DNA of 29,860 bases, taken from the IMG/VR virus record IMGVR_UViG_3300026455_000038, positions 1 to 29,860 of that record; one strand, written 5' to 3'. The notes beneath the pieces are model-generated. The model saw nothing but the letters and a program-made list of their open reading frames with translations, had not been told where the DNA came from and searched no databases. Shown one piece after another: positions 1 to 5,882 of the stretch. The position numbers and the translations under genes are program-made. Position 1 is the stretch's first letter; each line of letters starts with the position of its first letter. This DNA is from a virus.

Positions 1-251
1 CGGCTTTCAGTGTTTGCGATTTTCACCGCAACATTCACCCACTTTGCACCCAACTCCTGCCGTGCCTGCCGCTCGACAACCTTCTTCACCCGTTCTTTGT
101 CGGCACTGAGATTGGAAGTCGCAGTCATTGTGACTGATCCGTTCCACCGTTCCCATTCCTTCATCCAGTAGGACGCATTACTTTCATCCTGATAAGCGAA
201 GGCTGGTGATGCAGCGGCGACAAAGATTGATGCGTAGATTGCCTGTTTCAT
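1..251 (-). CDS. Secreted or periplasmic small protein, partial (3' end outside window)
   Basis: The frame starts at ATG 251 and stays open to the left edge, giving 83 residues without a stop. The start has a good Shine-Dalgarno (AGGAG, 7 nt upstream). Residues 1-19 form a typical Sec signal peptide: a Lys near the N-terminus, a short hydrophobic stretch and an AFA cleavage motif before Tyr20. The predicted mature part is polar and helical (YQDESNASYWMKEW and onward) and I do not recognise it. It follows the DUF2312 gene by 11 nt, so it is probably in the same leftward operon. A phage-encoded exported protein may act in the host envelope (superinfection exclusion, for example), but that is a guess. 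The end of the gene cannot be seen. Confidence 0.7.
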   Translation of the reverse strand, partial: MKQAIYASIFVAAASPAFAYQDESNASYWMKEWERWNGSVTMTATSNLSADKERVKKVVERQARQELGAKWVNVAVKIANTES

Positions 252-262
252 AATTGCTCCTG

Positions 263-529
263 TTATTCCTGCTTTTTCGCATAGTCTCCAAGTGGAGTTC
301 CTTCGAGCATACCCAGCGCAGACTTATAGGTGTCCAGCAGAGCCTCTTCTTCAGCGATAGTCGCAGCGTCCTTTTTGCGAAGAGCAATGACTTTCTTGAT
401 GATCTTTGGATCGTAGCCACTGCTCTTGGCTTCAGTGTAGATGTCCTTCACATCAGCAGCAAGGACAGCACGTTCATCTTCCAGCCGTTCAATCCTATTG
501 ACAATTTCAGCCAGCTTGTTGTTCGTCAT
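263..529 (-). CDS. DUF2312 / GapR-like DNA-binding protein
   Basis: This 88-residue protein is almost entirely one DUF2312 domain. It has the N-terminal coiled-coil motif (RIERLEDERAVLAADVKDIY, residues 12-31), then the EAKSSGYDPKIIKKVIALRK segment and the EEEALLDTYKSALGML end typical of the family. GapR of Caulobacter is the characterised member: it forms clamps on overtwisted DNA and supports chromosome replication and segregation. Family members are largely alphaproteobacterial, including their phages, and this is one of the main host clues here. In a phage it may coat or manage supercoiling of replicating phage DNA; that role is inferred. It overlaps the 3' end of the DUF6378 gene by 23 nt. 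Confidence 0.88.
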   Translation of the reverse strand: MTNNKLAEIVNRIERLEDERAVLAADVKDIYTEAKSSGYDPKIIKKVIALRKKDAATIAEEEALLDTYKSALGMLEGTPLGDYAKKQE

Positions 530-833
530 TGGTGTATCCCCCAGATACAGTTGAACTTACTGCAGCTTCTAATTCAAACATCTCAAGTTCACGATGCACC
601 AGTGCTGCATATCCTTGAATGTCAATCCAGTGATCTTTGAAGTCTGGATTACCTGCAAGAATGCGCCCCATCTTGTCAGCCATTGCATCAAGTGACTGTG
701 CTTGAAAATACTCAAGCATTTTCCAACCCGGCATCTCGTGCATCACATTCTTCAGCTGTTGCGTACACGCTGCTTGGTTGCGGTAGAACCCGTGTGTCTT
801 CTCTCGTTCTGATAATGTATCGTTGATAGTCAT
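507..833 (-). CDS. DUF6378 family phage protein
   Basis: This is a 108-aa protein if ATG 833 is used (AAGGA upstream); a GTG three codons earlier is also in frame. It carries the recognisable DUF6378 pattern: an N-terminal L-S-EREKTHG-F-Y-N-Q segment, a central Q-A-LDAMADKMGRILAG helix and the D-H-W-DIQGYAALV motif near residues 77-91. The family is common in phages of Proteobacteria and has no established activity. The ERxKTHG and DHWxDIxGYA pattern resembles all-alpha nucleotide pyrophosphohydrolase-like folds, which is only an analogy. The 5' 122 nt lie inside the 3' end of the DnaA-like gene in another frame, so the two are probably translationally coupled. Confidence 0.82.
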   Translation of the reverse strand: MTINDTLSEREKTHGFYRNQAACTQQLKNVMHEMPGWKMLEYFQAQSLDAMADKMGRILAGNPDFKDHWIDIQGYAALVHRELEMFELEAAVSSTVSGGYTNDEQQAG

Positions 834-1266
834 CACCCTTTTCCTTTCTCCACTTTCTCACTCCATACATCACTGATGTATGGTCACGGTTACAGAGTCT
901 CGCTATTTCAGAGTATCCGTATCCATTCACAAAAAGTGCGTAGTAGCACTCATATCTAATCCAGTGCCATGTTTTCTCACGGCTGTTATTGACAACCATT
1001 TTCCAAGGCACATTGTCGCGAAACAGCATTGGTGCGACGATGTTTGCAACCCGTGATCGTTTGATGCCACGCAACAGCGGATGATCTGGAACACCAAAAA
1101 CATCGATCTTCTTTGGCAGTTTTACTTCCGGTTCTGGTGGTTCTGGTTCTGGATCATGTGCTTTTGTTATGACAACTGGCGCAGGTTTTGGCGGTGCTCT
1201 CCATAGCTGTTGCCGAATGCGTGCATAGTTGTCCATGAAGTCTAGTGATACATCCCGATCAGCCAT
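712..1266 (-). CDS. DnaA domain-IV-like DNA-binding protein
   Basis: This is a 184-aa protein. Residues 101-143 resemble the C-terminal DNA-binding domain of the replication initiator DnaA: helices around RYECYYALFVNGYGYSEIAR, then the signature NRDHTSVMYGVRKW (residues 126-139; compare the DnaA signature GRDHTTV-HA--K). No AAA+ ATPase motifs are present. The N-terminal half instead has a Pro/Glu-rich linker (about 36-52) and a basic segment (KLPKKIDVFG, HPLLRGIKRSRV). It therefore looks like a stand-alone DnaA-box reader, either a regulator or a helper that recruits or competes with host DnaA; this is inference. The 41-residue C-terminal tail overlaps the DUF6378 gene out of frame. The first 25 nt overlap the preceding gene. 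Confidence 0.75.
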   Translation of the reverse strand: MADRDVSLDFMDNYARIRQQLWRAPPKPAPVVITKAHDPEPEPPEPEVKLPKKIDVFGVPDHPLLRGIKRSRVANIVAPMLFRDNVPWKMVVNNSREKTWHWIRYECYYALFVNGYGYSEIARLCNRDHTSVMYGVRKWRKEKGDDYQRYIIRTREDTRVLPQPSSVYATAEECDARDAGLENA

Positions 1267-1451
1267 TTCCGTGCCTCACTCAATGTGTAGCAATACTGAA
1301 GTTGACCATGTACAGAAACTGCACGCCACTTGTGCGCAGTCTTCTTTCCTGTAATTGGTGCAACATGACCAGCAACCTTGTCGAAGTAGAACAGGGTATA
1401 TGTCTGATCGTCATTGCGCTGCATATTTATTGGATTGACTAGCTGGTTCAT
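1242..1451 (-). CDS. Hypothetical protein, 69 aa
   Basis: This is a short protein (MNQLVNPINMQRNDDQTYTL start) with a predicted beta-rich centre (LFYFDKVAGHVAPITGKK) and a Trp-containing basic C-terminus (HKWRAVSVHGQLQYCYTLSEARKWL). I do not recognise a family. Support comes from position: its ATG overlaps the TGA of the 34-aa membrane protein (ATGA), and its end overlaps the DnaA-like gene by 25 nt, fitting translational coupling in one operon. The Shine-Dalgarno is weak (GGTGATG just upstream), also as expected for a coupled start. Confidence 0.6.
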   Translation of the reverse strand: MNQLVNPINMQRNDDQTYTLFYFDKVAGHVAPITGKKTAHKWRAVSVHGQLQYCYTLSEARKWLIGMYH

Positions 1452-1552
1452 TGCATCACCACTGCAATAATGCTGATGGCAACGATGACGCCAAACATCA
1501 GCGAACCAGCAGTAAAGACAACGATGTTCATGATGAGTTCTGAGGTGTTCAT
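1448..1552 (-). CDS. 34-aa single-TM membrane peptide
   Basis: A tiny gene starts at ATG 1552 with a strong Shine-Dalgarno (GGGGAGA, 5 nt spacer) and encodes 34 residues. Residues 8-33 form one hydrophobic segment (IVVFTAGSLMFGVIVAISII) with a short polar N-terminus (MNTSELIMN). The frame is open further upstream to 1759, but those codons run through the preceding gene and a stable hairpin, so the short form is preferred. Its TGA overlaps the ATG of the next gene. Small phage inner-membrane peptides can act in lysis inhibition, exclusion or host membrane-enzyme inhibition; nothing here selects among these. The start region carries an RNA element that could gate its expression. Confidence 0.6.
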   Translation of the reverse strand: MNTSELIMNIVVFTAGSLMFGVIVAISIIAVVMQ

Positions 1553-1558
1553 GTTTGT

Positions 1559-1594
1559 CTCCCCGGTAGTGGTGGGGAGCCGAAGCTCCCCGGT
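1559..1594 (-). promoter_or_regulatory. Candidate RNA switch: UUCG hairpin competing with SD pairing
   Basis: On the minus-strand RNA, GGGGAGC (1591-1585), UUCG (1584-1581) and GCUCCCC (1580-1574) form a perfect 7-bp hairpin with the very stable cUUCGg tetraloop. The sequence ACCGGGGAG occurs twice (1594-1586 and 1567-1559), and the second copy contains the Shine-Dalgarno of the 34-aa membrane peptide. The CUCCCC arm at 1579-1574 can therefore pair with either copy: with the first it leaves the SD free, with the second it hides it (6 bp, 9-nt loop). No U-run follows, so it is not a standard terminator. The geometry is read directly from sequence; a regulatory role is inferred. Confidence 0.45.
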
Positions 1595-1598
1595 TGCA

Positions 1599-1763
1599 TT
1601 AGATGGCAGTTGCCCAGAACTGCATCTGGTTGACGTCGTAGCCGAAGGCTGCGGCATCGCGTTTTGCGCGTTTGATGCCAGAAGCTGCATCGCGCGTCCA
1701 AGTGAAAGCCTTAACAGCTTCACCACCGTTAACCGCGAACCAGATTTCGAAAGAAGCAACCAT
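1599..1763 (-). CDS. Hypothetical 54-aa protein, first gene of the left operon
   Basis: ATG 1763 follows a G-rich Shine-Dalgarno (GGGGG, 5 nt spacer) and gives MVASFEIWFAVNGGEAVKAF at the N-terminus. The rest is basic and aromatic (TWTRDAASGIKRAKRDAAAF, then GYDVNQMQFWATAI). An upstream in-frame ATG at 1817 has no SD, so the short form is preferred. No family was recognised. The alternating hydrophobic N-terminus followed by a basic helix could be a small beta-beta-alpha DNA- or protein-binding fold, which is speculative. It is the first gene after the late-operon terminator and so should mark the start of a separate transcription unit. Confidence 0.55.
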   Translation of the reverse strand: MVASFEIWFAVNGGEAVKAFTWTRDAASGIKRAKRDAAAFGYDVNQMQFWATAI

Positions 1764-1845
1764 CGGAACCCCCGAAGCAGTGGAGTGGGCCAATCCCGTC
1801 CTCCATGCCAAAAACATTAAACGGCAAAAAAACTAAATGCAACCA
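1764..1845 (-). promoter_or_regulatory. Gap between late terminator and left operon; weak promoter candidate
   Basis: These 82 bp separate the late terminator from the first left-operon gene and must hold its promoter if that operon is transcribed independently. The best candidate I see is TTGCAT (minus strand, 1842-1837) and TTTAAT (1821-1816) separated by 15 bp that include a run of seven T; the spacing is short and the match weak. No gene was found here. Confidence 0.25.
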
Positions 1846-1884
1846 ATAAAAAGCAACCCCGTGAAGATTTATCCACAGGGCTGC
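1846..1884 (-). terminator. Rho-independent terminator of the late operon
   Basis: Read on the minus strand, GCAGCCCTGTG (1884-1874) pairs with CACGGGGTTGC (1863-1853) to give an 11-bp stem with two G-U wobbles. The loop is 10 nt and the stem is followed at once by TTTTTATT. It lies 31 nt downstream of the stop of the last ejection-protein gene and closes the long structural operon. Confidence 0.85.
1869..1877 (+). promoter_or_regulatory. Perfect DnaA box (TTATCCACA)
   Basis: The nine bases match the E. coli DnaA-box consensus exactly, with a flanking T and G on either side. It lies in the loop and upper stem of the late terminator, 600 bp upstream of the gene for a DnaA domain-IV-like protein. 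I noticed no second perfect copy in the window. A single 9-mer can occur by chance in about 30 kb, so function is not established. Confidence 0.4.
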
Positions 1885-1892
1885 TGAATATG

Positions 1893-1909
1893 GTTAACAA
1901 TGTGTTAAC
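1893..1909. repeat. Two GTTAAC palindromes 11 bp apart
   Basis: The palindrome GTTAAC occurs at 1893-1898 and 1904-1909, so the centres are 11 bp apart, about one helical turn. The pair sits between the stop codon of the last late gene and the terminator. The arrangement would suit a dimeric regulator, or may simply be AT-rich spacer. Confidence 0.3.
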
Positions 1910-1914
1910 GGCTG

Positions 1915-3612
1915 TTACTCTGCTTCCATTGCACCCTTAGCAGCCTGCGCCCCTAGAAGGCCCTGAAGCTCAGGCCTCATTGGTGCACCATACCACTGAC
2001 GGGCCACGGCATACGGGATGCCCAAGGATAGCAGTGGATCAATCGTAGCAACTCCTAGACCCTGTGCAGCACTGCCAGCAGCCACAGCAGGTGCGCCACG
2101 TTTCCCGCCAGTCAGGATGTCTTGGGCAAAGCTGCGCTGTGTAGTGCCGCTGTTAGGCACTGGATCAGGCAGAATTGCTGCACCTGCTCTCACAAAATCA
2201 GTGAACGGATTTCCACCTTCAGCCCACATTTGCGGGTTGCGACCGCGTTCAACTGCGGCAATCTGTTGAGGCGGGATAAACCCTGTATTGAGTTTATCCT
2301 GTCCAGCACGCGCCATAGTGTCTTCAATGCGTGAGAAAATCGCATAACGACGATTTACATCTTGCCACGCATTACGAAGTTCAGGGCTGCCAGCAGACCG
2401 CTCCATCGCATCTCCAAGTGCACGCTGCATACCTTGCAGTGCTTCACGCCAGAATTGTGCATTCGGACTATCACTGCGTTGCGCCCTAGCGATTTCTTCA
2501 GAAATCTTCGACTGCATCCGTTGATAGTCGATGCCTTCACCAGCTTTGCCACCTGCATACTCAAGAACGGTATCACGCATTCTTTGCCATGCAGGTGCTA
2601 CATCTTGGAATCCGCGAACATAACGGTTTTCAATGTTGAGCAGATCATCAAACAACTGCTGCTGTTGTGTACCGCCAATTTGTGTAGCCTGTTCAAGCTG
2701 CGTGTATTCATTTCTGAAGTTTTTGCGTGCCTGAGACAACACTTCAGGAGTAGCGACATCGCTATCAATGCCTGCATTTCGCATGATGTTTCGTGTAAAC
2801 GCACGCATCTGCTCATCCTCAACACGCGCAACACGCGGTGCTGATGTTGGCAGATACTTCATTACACTTTCAAAAACCTGAGCAGACGGATTACCTGAAA
2901 CTTGAGCAGGTGTAAGTGGAACACCTGATTGCTCCAGCAAACTGACATTCCCCTGCCTAACTTCACCGCCTGTAGCCGGAAACAATCCACCGGGACGCAC
3001 AGCTGGAAGTGCACCAGCAACAACACCAAGCGGAATAGCAAGACCAGCAGGAACGCCTGCCTCAAGTGCACCCTGAGTTGTTACTGCACCAGTTGTAGCA
3101 CCTACTGTCTGCGTACCGGGTGCAGATGCGAGTGTCTGCATAACAGGTCGTGCAACCTGAGATGTCATTGGCAATGCCTGCGCAACATTGCGTGCTGCCG
3201 CTGCTCCTATTGGAGCTTCAACGGCAGCGCGTGCAGCAGCAGACATAAGGCGTTCTGTTGCACTTGCTGGTTCAGGTAGACCTGCTCTTGTCATCAATTC
3301 TTCCATAGCCTGAGACGGCACTGGTTGGTTTTGACGAGTCAAAGCATTCCATGCAGTCACAGCAACATCAGACAATGGTTGAGCAAGTGCAGCCGATGTT
3401 GCGCCAGCAAGTGCACCGGGAATAGCACCAATACCAGCAAACGGTGCGCCAGCAGCAGCACCTAGTGCAGCGCCTGCGGCAACAGGACCAAGTGCACGAG
3501 TTGCTAGTCCAGCACCACGTTGAATGTTTTCAAATGCACCACGATCAACCCGTTGCTGTAGTTTTTCGCGTTCTTTGGCAATCAGGTCATTTAGGTTCAC
3601 ACGATCTGCCAT
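1915..3612 (-). CDS. DNA-ejection / internal virion protein, 565 aa
   Basis: This large Ala/Gly-rich protein is the last gene of the late operon. After a short basic N-terminus, residues about 33-90 form Gly/Ala-zipper membrane-compatible helices (GPVAAGAALGAAAGAPFAGI). Similar segments recur near 180-205. The central 260-440 region is mostly polar helix (QARKNFRNEYTQLEQATQI, MQSKISEEIARAQRSD). This mix of insertable amphipathic helices and long coiled regions, together with its position at the end of a podovirus morphogenesis module, fits proteins that leave the virion and build the trans-envelope DNA channel (P22 gp7/gp16/gp20 or T7 gp14-16 analogues). There is no enzymatic motif. A good SD (GGGGG) precedes ATG 3612, which overlaps the previous stop by 1 nt. 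Confidence 0.7.
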   Translation of the reverse strand: MADRVNLNDLIAKEREKLQQRVDRGAFENIQRGAGLATRALGPVAAGAALGAAAGAPFAGIGAIPGALAGATSAALAQPLSDVAVTAWNALTRQNQPVPSQAMEELMTRAGLPEPASATERLMSAAARAAVEAPIGAAAARNVAQALPMTSQVARPVMQTLASAPGTQTVGATTGAVTTQGALEAGVPAGLAIPLGVVAGALPAVRPGGLFPATGGEVRQGNVSLLEQSGVPLTPAQVSGNPSAQVFESVMKYLPTSAPRVARVEDEQMRAFTRNIMRNAGIDSDVATPEVLSQARKNFRNEYTQLEQATQIGGTQQQQLFDDLLNIENRYVRGFQDVAPAWQRMRDTVLEYAGGKAGEGIDYQRMQSKISEEIARAQRSDSPNAQFWREALQGMQRALGDAMERSAGSPELRNAWQDVNRRYAIFSRIEDTMARAGQDKLNTGFIPPQQIAAVERGRNPQMWAEGGNPFTDFVRAGAAILPDPVPNSGTTQRSFAQDILTGGKRGAPAVAAGSAAQGLGVATIDPLLSLGIPYAVARQWYGAPMRPELQGLLGAQAAKGAMEAE

Positions 3613-5504
3613 TAACGCCCCCTGTTCAAGCGGTTCAGACGTACAGCATAAGCTGCCTTTTCCTGTTCAGTCATGTCATCTGTATTCATTGTCAGCAATT
3701 CTTGCGGAGTTGCTGAGTTAATACGGTCAATCATACCGGGTTCATAAGGCTTAAACTCAAGACCTTGACGCTTTGCACCCGGTCCAGCAGCCGTAATCAT
3801 GCCCTGTGTAGCAGCTTCTCGATTTTTGCGTTTCTGCTCAATAACAGCGTTTGTGTCACCTTGTTGTGGGAAATAGTTTTCTATTTCCTTTGCCATTTCA
3901 TCAACGCCAATAACTGCGCCAGATTCTTTACGAAGATTTGCTCTAACCCAATTTTCCTGTGCTTGACGATAACGCTGTCTATCTTCATCACGCATGATGT
4001 TTGTTGCTATAGGTCCAATTTTAGGACCAACAAGAGTTTCAACAAGACCCGGCTTTGCAGCAGCACTAAAATCAAGAGGATCAGTGATCTTTGATGCTTG
4101 AATCATTCGTGCAGCAAATCCTGTCGCTCTTGCCTGATCTTCAGTAAGAGGCTTTTCTTCAGGTGGACGTTGCGCAATCAGCGGTGCAGTTGTGCCGGGA
4201 GCAGGAGCCTGCGCCACAGGAAGACCAGCGGCCTGTCCTGTTTGCTGAACTTCTGTTCCTGCTGTTGCAGGTTGCTGGATCAACCCTTTCGGCGGGATGA
4301 CACCCTGTGGAATTGGTGGAGATGTCCAAGCATATTCCATCTGCTGTGTTGCAGGGTTGAATGTAGTGACCATCTTCGGCCCATACATTCTATTGAATGC
4401 AACAGAGTATTCAGGTGTTTCTGCAATTTTTGGGTCTTTAGTTGCAGAAAGGATCAGGTTTTGAGCCCGACCTTCAAGGCCACCTGCTTCTTCAACTTTG
4501 CGATTGTCTGTAGCAAGTTTTGCAAGTTCTTCAGAAAACTTAGCTGCATCTCCTCCAGTTGCTTTCAACCGGGCAAAAACTTCATTTCTTGGGATGTTTG
4601 GAAACTGCGAGAAGATAGAAGCACCAGCTTCCGCTGTTGTACGCGGAAGTGATGGAGGATTAAACAGAGATGCAGGCGCAGCCGGAGGTGTAACAGGCGC
4701 AGCAGACGGCTGTTCTGATGTCGGTGCAGCAGCATGTGCTGACGGTTGCACAACACCACCGGGCGTCACGGCAGGAGCAGCAGCAGGTGCAGCAGGTGTT
4801 ACAAGTGCAGGAGTTGGTGCAGCAGCAGCAGGTGCAGGTGCAGCGCCGTAAATGCGGCGTAGTGTGTTGATTTGTGCATCAATCTGCGATGTGTCACCAT
4901 TGATTGATGCAATGTTAGCCTTCTGTGCTTCAAGAGCAGTAATAGCCTTCTCGCGGTTAGCAAGAATGTCGGCATACTGTGCTTCTTGAATCTGACGAGC
5001 CAGCGGATTCACATACTGCGATGTTGCACGCTGCTGCACGATGTTCTGCACCTGTGCGGCAGATACACCCGGTGGCAAGTCAAACCCGTAAGCCTGCTTG
5101 AATGCAGCAGGGTCTTTCATCAGCGCATTGATCTGACCAAGTGATTGCTGGTTCTGCATCCGTTCAGCAAGCTGTGATTGAAGCATACGTGTTTGCAGAT
5201 TACCCATTGCTTCACGCTGCACATTGCCGGGAATAGCACCCAACTGAGACAGATACTGTGCACGCTGTGCAGGCATCTGCTTTTGACCAGCTGCAAGCAG
5301 CGTTGAACCAAGCTGACCAAGCAGACTGTATGTCATGCGGCGCTGGTCTTCAGGCGACATCATGGAAAGCAAGTCAGTTGCCTGCTGCTGCGGCTGCAAA
5401 CCAGCAGTTTGCTGTGTCGCATCAGTCTGTGCCTGACCACCGCCACCCAGCAACCCACCAAAGAAGTTGCCGATGCCACCAGTGATGTCTTCAAGAAGTG
5501 CCAT
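3612..5504 (-). CDS. DNA-ejection / internal virion protein, 630 aa
   Basis: A long virion-type protein with three zones. Residues 1-210 are Gln-rich helix (GIGNFFGGLLGGGG, then MSPEDQRRMTYSLLGQLGST and KANIASINGDTSQIDAQINT). Residues about 215-285 are a Pro/Ala-rich linker. The C-terminal domain from about 450 on has KPLTEDQARATGFAARMIQA and ENWVRANLRKESGAVIGVDE, a pattern I associate with internal virion proteins of podovirus-like environmental phages. No catalytic residues were seen. It lies between two other ejection-type genes and overlaps the next start by one base (TAATG). The role is assigned by position, composition and the C-terminal pattern. Confidence 0.68.
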   Translation of the reverse strand: MALLEDITGGIGNFFGGLLGGGGQAQTDATQQTAGLQPQQQATDLLSMMSPEDQRRMTYSLLGQLGSTLLAAGQKQMPAQRAQYLSQLGAIPGNVQREAMGNLQTRMLQSQLAERMQNQQSLGQINALMKDPAAFKQAYGFDLPPGVSAAQVQNIVQQRATSQYVNPLARQIQEAQYADILANREKAITALEAQKANIASINGDTSQIDAQINTLRRIYGAAPAPAAAAPTPALVTPAAPAAAPAVTPGGVVQPSAHAAAPTSEQPSAAPVTPPAAPASLFNPPSLPRTTAEAGASIFSQFPNIPRNEVFARLKATGGDAAKFSEELAKLATDNRKVEEAGGLEGRAQNLILSATKDPKIAETPEYSVAFNRMYGPKMVTTFNPATQQMEYAWTSPPIPQGVIPPKGLIQQPATAGTEVQQTGQAAGLPVAQAPAPGTTAPLIAQRPPEEKPLTEDQARATGFAARMIQASKITDPLDFSAAAKPGLVETLVGPKIGPIATNIMRDEDRQRYRQAQENWVRANLRKESGAVIGVDEMAKEIENYFPQQGDTNAVIEQKRKNREAATQGMITAAGPGAKRQGLEFKPYEPGMIDRINSATPQELLTMNTDDMTEQEKAAYAVRLNRLNRGR

Positions 5505-5515
5505 GTTCTTTGTCC

Positions 5516-5878
5516 TTATCGGCCCAAAAGACCGCCAAAGTTGATAGGTGTTTGAGTGATGGTTCCAGTTGTGTCACCAAACTTCAAACGACCATACTGT
5601 GTAGGGAGCTGATTTGTTGTTACCTGCATTTCAGCAGGGTTGAACGGTGGTGCTTGTGTTCCAAGCATTGCCTGATTCATCAAAGCAGTCTGAAACGCAG
5701 ACTGGATGGCAGGATGAATCTGCATGATAGGAGCAGCCAGTGTTGGCTGAACAGGTGGTGTTGGCACAACAGGGATCATTGGCTGTTCTGGCATGATCCC
5801 ATAATTTGCGGAATCAACGCGTCCACCTGTCAAAGATTGCAGGTAAAGTGCACCAAGCTGTTCTTCAAGACTTGCCAT
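5516..5878 (-). CDS. Small Pro/Gln-rich virion-associated protein
   Basis: ATG 5878 with GGGGTGAT upstream gives 120 aa beginning MASLEEQLGALYLQSLTGGR. The middle is rich in Pro, Met and Gln (PMIPVVPTPPVQPTLAAP) and the C-terminus ends in GLLGR. The frame is open another 32 codons upstream, but those codons overlap the end of the preceding gene and have no SD. No enzymatic domain is visible. Its place between two ejection proteins and its low-complexity composition suggest a minor internal or ejection component or a chaperone for one. Confidence 0.6.
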   Translation of the reverse strand: MASLEEQLGALYLQSLTGGRVDSANYGIMPEQPMIPVVPTPPVQPTLAAPIMQIHPAIQSAFQTALMNQAMLGTQAPPFNPAEMQVTTNQLPTQYGRLKFGDTTGTITQTPINFGGLLGR

Positions 5879-5882
5879 GTCA

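Noticed and set aside
1448-1759. A 103-aa form of the small membrane protein
   Set aside because: The extra N-terminus is read through another gene and a stable hairpin, with no SD; the 34-aa form has a strong one.
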